Source: Streptomyces sp. JH34 (lineage in GTDB: Bacteria > Actinomycetota > Actinomycetes > Streptomycetales > Streptomycetaceae). From it: DNA of 64,000 nucleotides. This document shows positions 8,889 through 16,401 of the stretch, one piece after another; positions within the stretch are counted from its first letter, which is position 1; every line of letters starts with the position of its first letter. The notes beneath the pieces are model-generated. The model had not been told where the DNA came from. It did not search any database and saw nothing but the letters and a program-made list of their open reading frames with translations. The translations under genes were made by a program, and so were the position numbers. The stretch covers positions 1,240,001 to 1,304,000 of the forward strand of contig NZ_JAJSOO010000001.1 in assembly GCF_029428875.1 (NCBI RefSeq), in the 5' to 3' direction.

Positions 8889-9569
8889 TCAGACCGGGGC
8901 CGGTGCCGTCAGCCGGCCGTCCTCCATCGTCACCGTCGCGTCCACCCGGTCCAGATGCGCCCGGTCGTGGGTGACCAGGACCGTGGCCGTCGACCGTGCG
9001 CGGGTCAGGCCGGCCAGCAGGTCCAGGACCGCGGCGCCCCGCTCGTGGTCGAGCGCACTGGTCGGTTCGTCGACGAGCAGCACGGCGGGCTCGTTCATCA
9101 GGGCCCGCGCGATGTTGATCCGCTGACGCTGACCGCCCGACAGCTGGTGCGGCCTGCGGTCGGCCTTGTCGGCCAGACCGACGGCGTCCAGGAGTTCCCG
9201 CGCGCGTACCCGGCCGGCACGTGGCGAACCGCCGGACAGATGGGTCATCACCGTCAACTGCTCCACCGCGGTGAGCGACGGCAGCAGGTTCGGCTGCTGG
9301 AAGACGATGCCGACGCGCTCCCTGCGCAGTGCGGCCCTCTCCGCGCGGCTGAGCCCGGCGGTGTCCGTGCCCGCCACGACGACCCGCCCGCCGTCCGGGG
9401 TGACCAGCGTGGCCGCGACGGCGAGCAGGCTGGATTTGCCGGATCCCGATGGTCCGACGACCGCGGTGAGCGTGCCCGCGGGAATGTCCAGGGAGATCCG
9501 GTCGAGGGCGGTGAGCCGGGTGTCGCCGTCCGGATAGGTGAGGGTGACATCGGTGAGGGTGAGGGTCAT
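8889..9569 (-). CDS. ABC transporter ATP-binding protein (MacB/LolD-like)
   Basis: ATPase subunit of 226 residues for the FtsX-like permease encoded immediately upstream. Walker A GPSGSGKSS (about residues 39-47), Q-loop FQQPNLLPSL, signature LSGGQRQR (about 143-150), Walker B VLLVDEPTSALD and the H-loop VTHD are all present. Its start overlaps the permease stop by 4 bp, so the two are coupled. The family moves lipids, lipoproteins, peptides or antimicrobials, usually by mechanotransmission rather than classical transport. Control by the divergent two-component system at 10747-12569 is the natural inference. Confidence 0.94.
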   Translation of the reverse strand: MTLTLTDVTLTYPDGDTRLTALDRISLDIPAGTLTAVVGPSGSGKSSLLAVAATLVTPDGGRVVVAGTDTAGLSRAERAALRRERVGIVFQQPNLLPSLTAVEQLTVMTHLSGGSPRAGRVRARELLDAVGLADKADRRPHQLSGGQRQRINIARALMNEPAVLLVDEPTSALDHERGAAVLDLLAGLTRARSTATVLVTHDRAHLDRVDATVTMEDGRLTAPAPV

Positions 9570-10636
9570 CGGACGCTCCCGAGTGCGGTGAGGGGGTCGA
9601 CGGCGGTGATCCGCCGGATGGACAGCGCGGCCCCGAGCGCGCCGAGGGTGATCATGACGGCGGCGGGCACGAGGACCGTCGAGGTGTCCAGGACGAACGG
9701 CACGGCCCCGTCCCCTCCTCCGACGAGCGCGCCGATGCCCGCGGCGAGCGCGCTGCCCGCCCCGGTGCCGGCGGCGAGCATCACGACTGCCTGTCCGAGG
9801 GCGTCCCGCAGCAGGTACGGCGTCGAGGCGCCGAGTGCCTTGAGCACGGCGACGTCGCCGCTGCGCTGGATGGTCCAGACGGTGAAGAAGGCGCCGACGA
9901 CCAGCGCGGAGATGGCGAAGAGGAACCCCCGCATGAGCTGGAGCGAGCCGTTCTCGGCCTGGTAGGAGCCGATCGCGGTGAGGGATTCGTCCAGGGTCAG
10001 GGTGCGGGTGCCGGCCGCCTCGTCACCGGCCGCGAGATCCGCACCGTGCGTCCTCAGCGCGATCACGGTGGCCTGCTCCCCGTCACCGCTGACGCGCTGC
10101 CAGTCGTGGAGCGAGGTCCACACCACCGGGGTGTGGCTGTACGAGGCGTCGCCCGCGACCGCGTCCACGGTCACGTCGGCGCCGCCCAGCCGGACGGTGT
10201 CACCGGCGCCCGCGCCGAGGTCGTCGGCGGCCTGCCGGGAGAGCACCACCCGGCCCGCTGCCACCGCCCCGGGTGCGAGGTCCCCGGCCGGGCGGACACC
10301 GAACGCCGAGACCGCCGCCGTGCGGTCGCCGGCGGCGGCGTCCAGCGTCCGGATCCCGAGGGGTTCGGCGGCGGTGACCCCGGGCAGGGCTGCCCAGGTC
10401 CGCCAGGCGCTCTCCTCGACGACGGAATCGGTGAACGACACCGCCCGACCGTCGGGCGGCGCCGCGAAGGCGAGACGGTCGGTGTCCAGCCCCGTGACTG
10501 CCGAGGTGTTCTCCCTGGCCAGCCCCGCCGTCAGACCGGACAGCAGCCCCACGAGCAGCGTGATCAGCACCACGACCGTACCCATGAGCGCGAACCGGCC
10601 CCGGGCGAATCTCAGGTCTCTCCATGCAACGAACAT
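9566..10636 (-). CDS. FtsX-like ABC transporter permease (MacB type)
   Basis: Permease of 356 residues with the MacB/FtsX layout: one N-terminal transmembrane helix (LMGTVVVLITLLVGLLSGL, about residues 17-35), a large extracytoplasmic domain, then three C-terminal helices (from about residue 235, with the characteristic FTVWTIQRSGDVAVLKALGA cytoplasmic loop). Such permeases work as dimers, and with only one permease gene here a homodimer is expected. The ATG at 10636 lacks a clear ribosome site; the transcript may be nearly leaderless. The gene is divergent from a histidine kinase, an arrangement common for stress-sensing exporters of Gram-positive bacteria. Confidence 0.92.
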   Translation of the reverse strand: MFVAWRDLRFARGRFALMGTVVVLITLLVGLLSGLTAGLARENTSAVTGLDTDRLAFAAPPDGRAVSFTDSVVEESAWRTWAALPGVTAAEPLGIRTLDAAAGDRTAAVSAFGVRPAGDLAPGAVAAGRVVLSRQAADDLGAGAGDTVRLGGADVTVDAVAGDASYSHTPVVWTSLHDWQRVSGDGEQATVIALRTHGADLAAGDEAAGTRTLTLDESLTAIGSYQAENGSLQLMRGFLFAISALVVGAFFTVWTIQRSGDVAVLKALGASTPYLLRDALGQAVVMLAAGTGAGSALAAGIGALVGGGDGAVPFVLDTSTVLVPAAVMITLGALGAALSIRRITAVDPLTALGSVR

Positions 10637-10693
10637 GGATCCAGCGTCGGGCCCACGGCCCGCGCCGACATCGAGCGCCGGAGGGGGTGGACA

Positions 10694-10709
10694 TCAACCT
10701 TTCGGTTGA
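10694..10709. promoter_or_regulatory. Inverted repeat between ABC exporter and two-component system
   Basis: Perfect 6+6 palindrome TCAACC-TTTC-GGTTGA in the 110-bp gap between divergent units. Its right half includes TTGACC, a plausible -35 for the kinase operon. It is a good candidate binding site for the response regulator. It resembles Box A superficially but has a different spacer and half-site end. Confidence 0.5.
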
Positions 10710-10746
10710 CCTGCGCCGCGGCTGTCACCTCTACGCTGGAACGACC

Positions 10747-11940
10747 ATGAATCCGCGTGCGCACACCCATGTCACCACCGCGCTGCGGCTCTGTCTGCAC
10801 GCGCTGCTGCTGGGGCTGCTGGCGCTCACCGCGGCCCGGGCGATGGACGACACCTCGGTGGTCGTCCTGGCGGGGGTGATGGCCGGCCTCTACGGCACGG
10901 GCGCGCTGGCCCCCGCCGTACAGCCGCACACCCGGGCCGCCGCGGTCTGGCTCGCCGCGCTGGGCGCGGTGTGGCTGACCCTGCTCGCCCTGTCGCCCGG
11001 CGCCCTGTGGGTGGCCTTCCCGCTGTACTTCCTGCAGCTGCACCTGCTCCCGACGCGGTGGGGGCTGCCCGCCGTGGTGGTCACCGCGGCCGCCGCCATC
11101 GCCGGCTTCGTGCTGCACGGCCATGAGATCACGCCGGGTACGTTCATCGGGCCGCTGCTCGGGGCGGCGGTCGCCGTGGCGACCGTGCTCGGGTACGACG
11201 CGCTGTTCCTGGAGAGCGAACGCCGGCGCGAACTCATCGAGGAACTGGTCTCCACCCGGGCCGAGCTCGCCGACGCGGAGCGCACCGCGGGCACCCTCGC
11301 CGAGCGGGAGCGCCTGGCCCGCGAGATCCACGACACCCTCGCGCAGGGCCTGTCCAGCATCCAGCTCCTGCTGCGGGCCGCCGAGCACACCCTCCCGGCC
11401 GACGCGCCGGCCACCGCTCATGTGCGCCGGGCACGTGAGGCGGCCCAGGACAACCTGGCCGAGGCCCGCCGCTTCGTACGGGCGCTGAGCCCACCGGATC
11501 TGGAGGACGGCTCGCTGGCGGCTGCCCTGTCCCGGCTGTCGTCCCGTACGTCGTCGCCGGATCTCACCGTGCAGTTCGCGGTCAGCGGCACGCCCCTGGA
11601 GCTGCCGACCCCGTACGAGGTGGCGTTGCTCCGTACCGCGCAGTCCGCGCTGGCGAACACCGTGCGGCACTCGGGGGCGCGTCGCGCGGAGATCACCCTC
11701 AGCTTCATGGAGACGTCGGTGTCCCTGGACGTGGTGGACGACGGGCGCGGTTTCGACCCGGAGTCATCGGCCGGGACGCGGCGGAGTCCGGACAGCGGAG
11801 GCTTCGGTCTGCCCGCGATGCGGGTCCGGGCGCGTTCGCTGGGCGGCACACTGAGTGTGGAGTCGGCGCCGGGGCAGGGCACGGCGCTGGCGGTCACCCT
11901 GCCGCTTCCCCTCACGGACGGAGAGGACACCACCCCATGA
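10747..11940 (+). CDS. Sensor histidine kinase (NarL/DesK-type, HisKA_3)
   Basis: Membrane kinase of 397 residues. About five hydrophobic segments cover residues 10-155, followed by a short coiled coil (ERRRELIEELVSTRAELADAE in part), the HisKA_3 dimerisation domain with phospho-acceptor His195 (EIHDTLAQGLSS), and a HATPase domain with TVRHSGA (N box) and DDGRGFDP/GGFGLPAMRVRA (G boxes). It would sense a membrane or envelope signal and phosphorylate the response regulator encoded next, whose start overlaps its stop by 4 bp. The ATG at 10747 was chosen because upstream codons lie in the promoter palindrome region. The divergent MacB-like transporter is the probable regulatory target. Confidence 0.93.
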   Translation: MNPRAHTHVTTALRLCLHALLLGLLALTAARAMDDTSVVVLAGVMAGLYGTGALAPAVQPHTRAAAVWLAALGAVWLTLLALSPGALWVAFPLYFLQLHLLPTRWGLPAVVVTAAAAIAGFVLHGHEITPGTFIGPLLGAAVAVATVLGYDALFLESERRRELIEELVSTRAELADAERTAGTLAERERLAREIHDTLAQGLSSIQLLLRAAEHTLPADAPATAHVRRAREAAQDNLAEARRFVRALSPPDLEDGSLAAALSRLSSRTSSPDLTVQFAVSGTPLELPTPYEVALLRTAQSALANTVRHSGARRAEITLSFMETSVSLDVVDDGRGFDPESSAGTRRSPDSGGFGLPAMRVRARSLGGTLSVESAPGQGTALAVTLPLPLTDGEDTTP

Positions 11941-12569
11941 CCGGCCCGATCAGGCTGCTGCTCGCCGATGACCACCCGGTGGTCCGGGCGGGTCTGCGGG
12001 CCGTACTCGACGCCGAACCGGACTTCGAGATCGTCGCGGAGGCGGCCACCGCGGAGCGGGCCGTGGCCCTCGCCGCCACCGGCGCCTTCGACGTCGTCCT
12101 GATGGACCTGCAGTTCGGCGGGGGGATGCACGGGTCGGAGGCCACCGCCGCGATCACGGCGGCAGCCGACGCCCCCCGCGTCCTGATCCTCACCACGTAC
12201 GAGTCGGACGCGGACATCCTGGCCGCCGTCGAGGCGGGGGCCGGCGGCTACCTGCTCAAGGACGCCCCTCCCCAGGAACTGGCGGCGGCCGTGCGCACGG
12301 CCGCCGCGGGCCGCTCCGCGCTCGCCCCGGCGGTCGCCCACCGCCTGATGGACCGGATGCGCACGCCCGCCCAGGCCCTGACCAGACGCGAGCTGGAGGT
12401 CCTCCAGCTGGTCGGCGAGGGCCTGTCGAACCAGCAGATCAGCAAGCGGCTGTTCCTGAGCCAGGCGACGGTGAAATCCCATCTGGTGCACATCTACGCC
12501 AAGCTGGGCGTCGACTCACGCACCTCGGCGGTCGCCGCCGCCACCGCACGCCGGCTGATCCGCCGCTGA
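11937..12569 (+). CDS. Response regulator, NarL/LuxR type
   Basis: Protein of 210 residues: receiver domain (1-120) with acidic pair Asp11/Asp12, phospho-acceptor Asp57 (VVLMDLQ), conserved Thr in LILTTYE and Lys in YLLKDAPP; then a LuxR-type helix-turn-helix (about 140-205; LTRRELEVLQLVGEGLSNQQ, SQATVKSHLVHIYAKLGV). It is translationally coupled to the kinase (ATGA overlap). Expected to activate or repress the divergent ABC exporter and perhaps its own operon through the palindrome at 10694-10709. Intact and complete, in contrast to the LuxR remnant near position 1100. Confidence 0.95.
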   Translation: MTGPIRLLLADDHPVVRAGLRAVLDAEPDFEIVAEAATAERAVALAATGAFDVVLMDLQFGGGMHGSEATAAITAAADAPRVLILTTYESDADILAAVEAGAGGYLLKDAPPQELAAAVRTAAAGRSALAPAVAHRLMDRMRTPAQALTRRELEVLQLVGEGLSNQQISKRLFLSQATVKSHLVHIYAKLGVDSRTSAVAAATARRLIRR

Positions 12570-12571
12570 CC

Positions 12572-12889
12572 TCACGGCTGGCGCGGCGGCTCCCCGAACA
12601 GGTCCACGGCCACGCGGACGTCCCGCAGGCCGGACGCCAGCGCGCTGACCGACCCGATCGCCCCCGCGACCAGCAGCAGCGAGCGGCGCAGCCGGAGGAT
12701 TTCGGGCCGCCCGCCGCACGCCATGGCGTCGAGTGCGGCCAGTTCGTCCTCGGCGATCCCCCGGTCCGGGAACTCGGCCGGATGCCCGGCGAGTTCGCGG
12801 CGCAGCCGTGAGACAGCCGTGCGCAGCTCCGTCACCCTCGGGTCCTCGCCGCTTCCGGTCAACCGCTCCTGCCCCACGCTACGCAACAA
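12572..12889 (-). CDS. Small conserved actinomycete protein (DUF5955-like)
   Basis: Protein of about 105 residues with an Arg-rich helical N-terminal half (VTELRTAVSRLRRELAGHP) and a hydrophobic C-terminal segment (LLLVAGAIGSVSALASGL) that could be a single membrane helix or buried helix, ending VAVDLFGEPPRQP. It resembles a small family seen in streptomycetes, probably DUF5955; no function is known. The start is uncertain: TTG at 12889 has GGGGGAG 7 bp upstream, and a GTG at 12880 is the alternative. It is convergent with the response regulator, 2 bp apart. Confidence 0.65.
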   Translation of the reverse strand: MLRSVGQERLTGSGEDPRVTELRTAVSRLRRELAGHPAEFPDRGIAEDELAALDAMACGGRPEILRLRRSLLLVAGAIGSVSALASGLRDVRVAVDLFGEPPRQP

Positions 12890-13077
12890 AGCACTCCCCC
12901 TCGCACGTCGTCGTGCCGGTGCCGGCCTGGTCCCGGGCAGTGGTCAAGTGCCTGGGAACGTCCGCGAGTCGGCGCACTCGGAAGTGGTGTGCGCGACTGC
13001 GCGGACAGGGGAGGAGGGTACCCCCGAGGGGTGACGGTCAATCCGCCGGACGGACAACGCAGTGGTATCCAGGGCAC

Positions 13078-13683
13078 ATGGCTCACACACAACGGATCCC
13101 CGTGGTCGCCGGGGTACTGCTCGCCGCCGGGGGCGGCCGCCGTCTCGGCGGCCGGCCGAAGGCCCTGCTCGAACACCGCGGCCGCCCCCTCGTCGAGCAC
13201 GCGGTGCGGGCGCTGCGCAACGGCGGGTGCGGCCCGGTCCACGTGGTGCTGGGCGCGGCGGCGGACGAGGTGCGGGACCTGGCGGACCTCTCGGCGTGCG
13301 GGGTGACGGTGAATCCGTCGTGGGAGGAGGGCATGGGCTCCTCGCTCCGGGCGGGTCTGGCCTCGCTCGCCGGTTCGGACGCGGACGCCGCTCTCGTCCT
13401 CCTGGTGGACCAGCCGGGCATCGGGGCGGAGGCGGTGGCCCGGGTCCGCTCGGCGTACCACTCGCGGTCGAGTCTGGCCGCCGCCGCGTACGACGGGGAG
13501 CGCGGGCACCCCGTGCTGTTCGGGGCGGACCACTGGGAGGCCGTCGCGGCGGGCGCGGTCGGGGACCAGGGGGCCCGGGCCTACCTGCGGGCACACCGCG
13601 ACGCGATCACGCTCGTCGAGTGCTCCGACGTCGCGCGGGCACACGACATCGACACGGCGGCCGACCTGAGACATCTGGAGTGA
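13078..13683 (+). CDS. MocA/MobA-like nucleotidyltransferase
   Basis: Protein of 201 residues with the GT-A-like fold of molybdenum cofactor cytidylyl/guanylyltransferases: N-terminal VAGVLLAAGGGRRLGGRPKA (nucleotide-binding LAAGxxxRxGxxK pattern), the NPSWEEGMGSSLRAGL segment and VLLVDQPGIGAEAV (metal-binding Asp), then ERGHPVLFG. MocA makes molybdopterin cytosine dinucleotide for xanthine-dehydrogenase-type enzymes, so a role in maturing a molybdenum hydroxylase for purine oxidation fits the context (XdhC at 63.1 kb). MobA-like proteins with other substrates cannot be excluded. The ATG at 13078 has only a weak ribosome site. Confidence 0.8.
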   Translation: MAHTQRIPVVAGVLLAAGGGRRLGGRPKALLEHRGRPLVEHAVRALRNGGCGPVHVVLGAAADEVRDLADLSACGVTVNPSWEEGMGSSLRAGLASLAGSDADAALVLLVDQPGIGAEAVARVRSAYHSRSSLAAAAYDGERGHPVLFGADHWEAVAAGAVGDQGARAYLRAHRDAITLVECSDVARAHDIDTAADLRHLE

Positions 13684-13752
13684 ACGGAACGGATCGGACT
13701 GGCACGCCGCGCCATCTCGACGGGACGTCTGTCGACCCGGAGAATCTCGACA

Positions 13753-13792
13753 TCAACAAACCATTGAACTTCCACCATGAGGAAACTAATAT
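13753..13792 (+). promoter_or_regulatory. Malate synthase promoter with nested Box A and Box B
   Basis: A near-consensus promoter: -35 TTGAAC (13764-13769), 17-bp spacer, -10 TAATAT (13787-13792). Box A TCAACAAACCATTGA (13753-13767) overlaps the -35. Box B TTCCACCATGAGGAA (13770-13784) fills nearly the whole spacer. The rest of the gap between 13684 and 13935 shows only the ribosome site AAGGAG at 13921. Confidence 0.7.
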
Positions 13793-13935
13793 CCACTGAT
13801 CAGAAGCACATGGTTCCGCTTCCGGTCCGCGGCGGTACCCATGGCCGTATCCCGGAGCCCCGGCACCCCGTGCCGTCCCGGGCGACCCGGCGTCCGTGGA
13901 TGCCGTCGCACCACCCGCTGAAGGAGTGACAGCTC

Positions 13936-15555
13936 ATGTCCGCACCAGCGCCGTCCCCGCTGGCCATCGTCGATGCCGAGCCCCTGCCGAGGCAGGACGA
14001 GGTCCTGACCGATGCGGCCCTCGCGTTCGTGGCCGAGCTGCACCGCCGGTTCACGCCCCGGCGTGACGAGCTGCTCGCCCGCCGCGGCGAGCGCCGCGCC
14101 GAGATCGCCCGCACCTCCACGCTGGACTTCCTGCCGGAGACGGAAGCGGTCCGCGCGGACGACACCTGGAAGGTCGCCCCGGCCCCAGCCGCGCTGGACG
14201 ACCGCCGGGTGGAGATCACGGGCCCGACCGACCGCAAGATGACCGTCAACGCCCTGAACTCGGGCGCCAGGGTCTGGCTCGCCGACTTCGAGGACGCGTC
14301 CGCCCCCACGTGGGAGAACGTGATCACCGGCCAGCTCAATCTGATCGACGCCTACACCCGCAACATCGACTTCACCGACCCGAAGTCGGGCAAGTCGTAC
14401 GCCCTGAAGCCCGCGGACGAGCTCGCGACCGTCGTCACCCGCCCCCGCGGCTGGCACCTGGACGAGCGCCACCTCCAGCTCGACGGCACCCCGGTGCCCG
14501 GCGCCCTGGTCGACTTCGGCCTCTACTTCTTCCACAACGCGCAGCGGCTGATCGACCTCGGCAAGGGCCCGTACTTCTACCTCCCGAAGACGGAGTCGTA
14601 CCTGGAGGCCCGCCTCTGGAACGACATCTTCGTCTTCGCCCAGGAATACGTCGGCATCCCGCAGGGGACGGTCCGCGCGACCGTCCTGATCGAGACCATC
14701 ACCGCCGCGTACGAGATGGAGGAGATCCTCTACGAACTCCGCGACCACGCCTCCGGGCTGAACGCCGGCCGCTGGGACTACCTCTTCTCCATCGTCAAGA
14801 ACTTCCGTGACGGCGGTTCGAAGTTCGTCCTGCCGGACCGCAACCTGGTGACGATGACCGCCCCGTTCATGCGGGCGTACACCGAACTCCTGGTCCGCAC
14901 CTGCCACAAGCGCGGCGCGCACGCCATCGGCGGCATGGCGGCCTTCATCCCCTCGCGGCGCGACGCCGAGGTCAACAAGGTGGCCTTCGAGAAGGTCAAG
15001 GCGGACAAGGACCGCGAGGCGGGCGACGGTTTCGACGGCTCGTGGGTGGCTCACCCGGACCTGGTGCCGATCGCGATGTCGTCCTTCGACGCGGTGCTCG
15101 GCGACAAGCCGAACCAGAAGGACCGCCTGCGCGAGGACGTCTCGGTGGCGGCGGGCGACCTGATCGCCATCGACACGCTCGACGCGAAGCCCTCGTACGA
15201 CGGCCTGCGCAACGCCGTCGCGGTCGGCATCCGCTACATCGAGGCGTGGTTGCGAGGGATGGGCGCGGTCGCCATCTTCAACCTGATGGAGGACGCGGCC
15301 ACCGCGGAGATCTCACGCTCGCAGATCTGGCAGTGGATCAACGCGGACGTGGTCTTCGAGAACGGCGAGCACGCCACGGCGGACCTGGCCCGCAAGGTCG
15401 CGGCCGAGGAACTGGCGGCGATCCGCGCGGAGATCGGCGACGAGACCTTCGAGGCCGGCAGGTGGCAGCAGGCCCACGACCTCCTGCTCCAGGTCTCCCT
15501 CGACCAGGACTACGCGGACTTCCTGACGCTGCCGGCGTACGAGCAGCTGCGCTGA
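13936..15555 (+). CDS. aceB: Malate synthase A
   Basis: Condenses glyoxylate with acetyl-CoA to malate (EC 2.3.3.9), bringing purine-derived glyoxylate into the TCA cycle. At 539 residues it has the usual type A length. Recognisable family segments are LADFEDASAPTWENVITGQ (near 115), the KTESYLEARLW region, VLIETITAAYEMEEILYEL (near 255) and GRWDYLFSIVKNF. Start ATG 13936 with AAGGAG 9 bp upstream. No isocitrate lyase gene is adjacent, so the context points to glyoxylate from allantoin rather than the glyoxylate shunt. The promoter carries both regulatory palindromes and a strong hairpin terminator follows. Confidence 0.96.
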   Translation: MSAPAPSPLAIVDAEPLPRQDEVLTDAALAFVAELHRRFTPRRDELLARRGERRAEIARTSTLDFLPETEAVRADDTWKVAPAPAALDDRRVEITGPTDRKMTVNALNSGARVWLADFEDASAPTWENVITGQLNLIDAYTRNIDFTDPKSGKSYALKPADELATVVTRPRGWHLDERHLQLDGTPVPGALVDFGLYFFHNAQRLIDLGKGPYFYLPKTESYLEARLWNDIFVFAQEYVGIPQGTVRATVLIETITAAYEMEEILYELRDHASGLNAGRWDYLFSIVKNFRDGGSKFVLPDRNLVTMTAPFMRAYTELLVRTCHKRGAHAIGGMAAFIPSRRDAEVNKVAFEKVKADKDREAGDGFDGSWVAHPDLVPIAMSSFDAVLGDKPNQKDRLREDVSVAAGDLIAIDTLDAKPSYDGLRNAVAVGIRYIEAWLRGMGAVAIFNLMEDAATAEISRSQIWQWINADVVFENGEHATADLARKVAAEELAAIRAEIGDETFEAGRWQQAHDLLLQVSLDQDYADFLTLPAYEQLR

Positions 15556-15564
15556 CACGCGTTC

Positions 15565-15606
15565 GCGAACGCCCCCGGTGCCGCCGTCGGCGCCGGGGGC
15601 GTTCGC
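15565..15606 (+). terminator. Terminator hairpin after malate synthase
   Basis: GCGAACGCCCCCGG pairs perfectly with CCGGGGGCGTTCGC (14 bp, 14-nt loop) 9 bp after the stop codon. No T-run follows, which is common for Streptomyces terminators. Confidence 0.75.
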
Positions 15607-15747
15607 GTTCCGCAGCGAGGTGCGCGGAACAGTGGAGATCGAGATCGTCGATGTCCTCTGTAAGCGCGTCCCTGATGTCCGAGCCGAGCCCACCCGGAGA
15701 AGCGCGCCACTTCCCTCAGCAGTCCCGCTCGACTGCGCGCACCGTCC

Positions 15748-16064
15748 TCACCGGACGGTGGTGCGGCGTCCCGGTGCCTCGATGAGCGCGACGGCGTCGA
15801 CGAGTTCGGCGGTGCGCCCGGGCCGGATCGTCTCCACGCGGATCTCGCACTCGTCGAGCGCGAGACGGCCGAGGATGTCGAAGCTGATACGGGACGGGAC
15901 CATCCCGGCGTCCGGGCGGCCGCCCAGGTGGCGGTCGCCGGCGTGCACGATCAGTCCGCCGAGCGGCTGAAGTGCTGTTCGTCGGGGTCCCAGGCGCCGC
16001 CGGCGTGCGTGGTCGGCTTGTAGCGGTGGACATCGATGGGTTCGTAGTAGCTGCCGGCGTTCAC
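15748..16064 (-). pseudogene. Thioesterase-family gene remnant (frameshift and truncation)
   Basis: From GTG 16064 (GGAGAG upstream) the minus strand encodes the start of a thioesterase-family protein with YYEPIDVHRYKPTTHAGGAW and DEQHFS, then runs into a stop in RSAD. One frame over, the sequence continues as PLGGLIVHAGDRHLGGRPDA and DECEIRVETIRPGRTAELVD, exactly as the family should. A single missing base near 15965-15970 explains the break. The second frame ends at 15748 after about 105 residues in total, well short of the usual length near 260, so the C-terminal half is also missing. The frameshift could be a sequencing error; the truncation could not. Confidence 0.7.
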
Positions 16065-16214
16065 GGGGTTTCTCTCCAGGTCGAGCGGACTGCCGGTGGG
16101 CGGCTGGCCGGGGCCGCGTATGTGGGGAGGGCCGCCCCGGGCGGATCCCTTCCGGGCCGCCCGGCAGACGAGCACAACCAGCGTACTGGCGTGCGATTTC
16201 GAGCCGGGCGCCGC

Positions 16215-16220
16215 TATGAT
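16215..16220 (+). promoter_or_regulatory. -10 element of the tRNA-like gene
   Basis: TATGAT lies 10 bp before the tRNA-like gene, the usual spacing for tRNA promoters. The upstream TGCGAT at 16192-16197 (17-bp spacer) is a poor -35. Confidence 0.5.
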
Positions 16221-16230
16221 CACGCACGGC

Positions 16231-16306
16231 AAGGCTGTAGCGCAGAGGTCGTCGCGCCCACGCATCAAGCTGGAGGACGCCGGTTCGAATCCGGCCGGTC
16301 TTGCCA
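16231..16306 (+). tRNA. tRNA-like gene with aberrant anticodon arm (identity undetermined)
   Basis: A 76-nt cloverleaf with encoded CCA. Acceptor stem AAGGCTG/CGGTCTT (7 pairs, two wobble), discriminator G. D stem GCGC/GCGC perfect, with a GG-containing 10-nt loop. T stem GCCGG/CCGGC perfect, with loop TTCGAAT. Five-nt variable loop AGGAC. The anticodon arm is odd: 16 nt (16258-16273) that can only form CCA(C)G/CTGG, four pairs with a bulged C, and loop CATCAAG. Standard numbering would give anticodon UCA but with A instead of U at position 33; shifting to place U33 gives CAA but destroys the stem. The -10 TATGAT suggests it is transcribed. It could be a degenerate, specialised or non-translational tRNA-like RNA. 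Confidence 0.65.
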
Positions 16307-16401
16307 CCTGTTCTCGGAGGGATGGCGTCGGCACGCCGGGCGGGCGGTGGACGTGGTCGTCCCCCGCGGCCGGAGCGTCGGCAAGGGACTGGAGAGTTGT
16401 G

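Noticed and set aside
10694..10709. TCAACC-TTTC-GGTTGA as a fifth Box A
   Set aside because: Half-site ends in CC rather than CA and the spacer is 4 instead of 3; the flanking genes are an exporter and two-component system, not purine genes.
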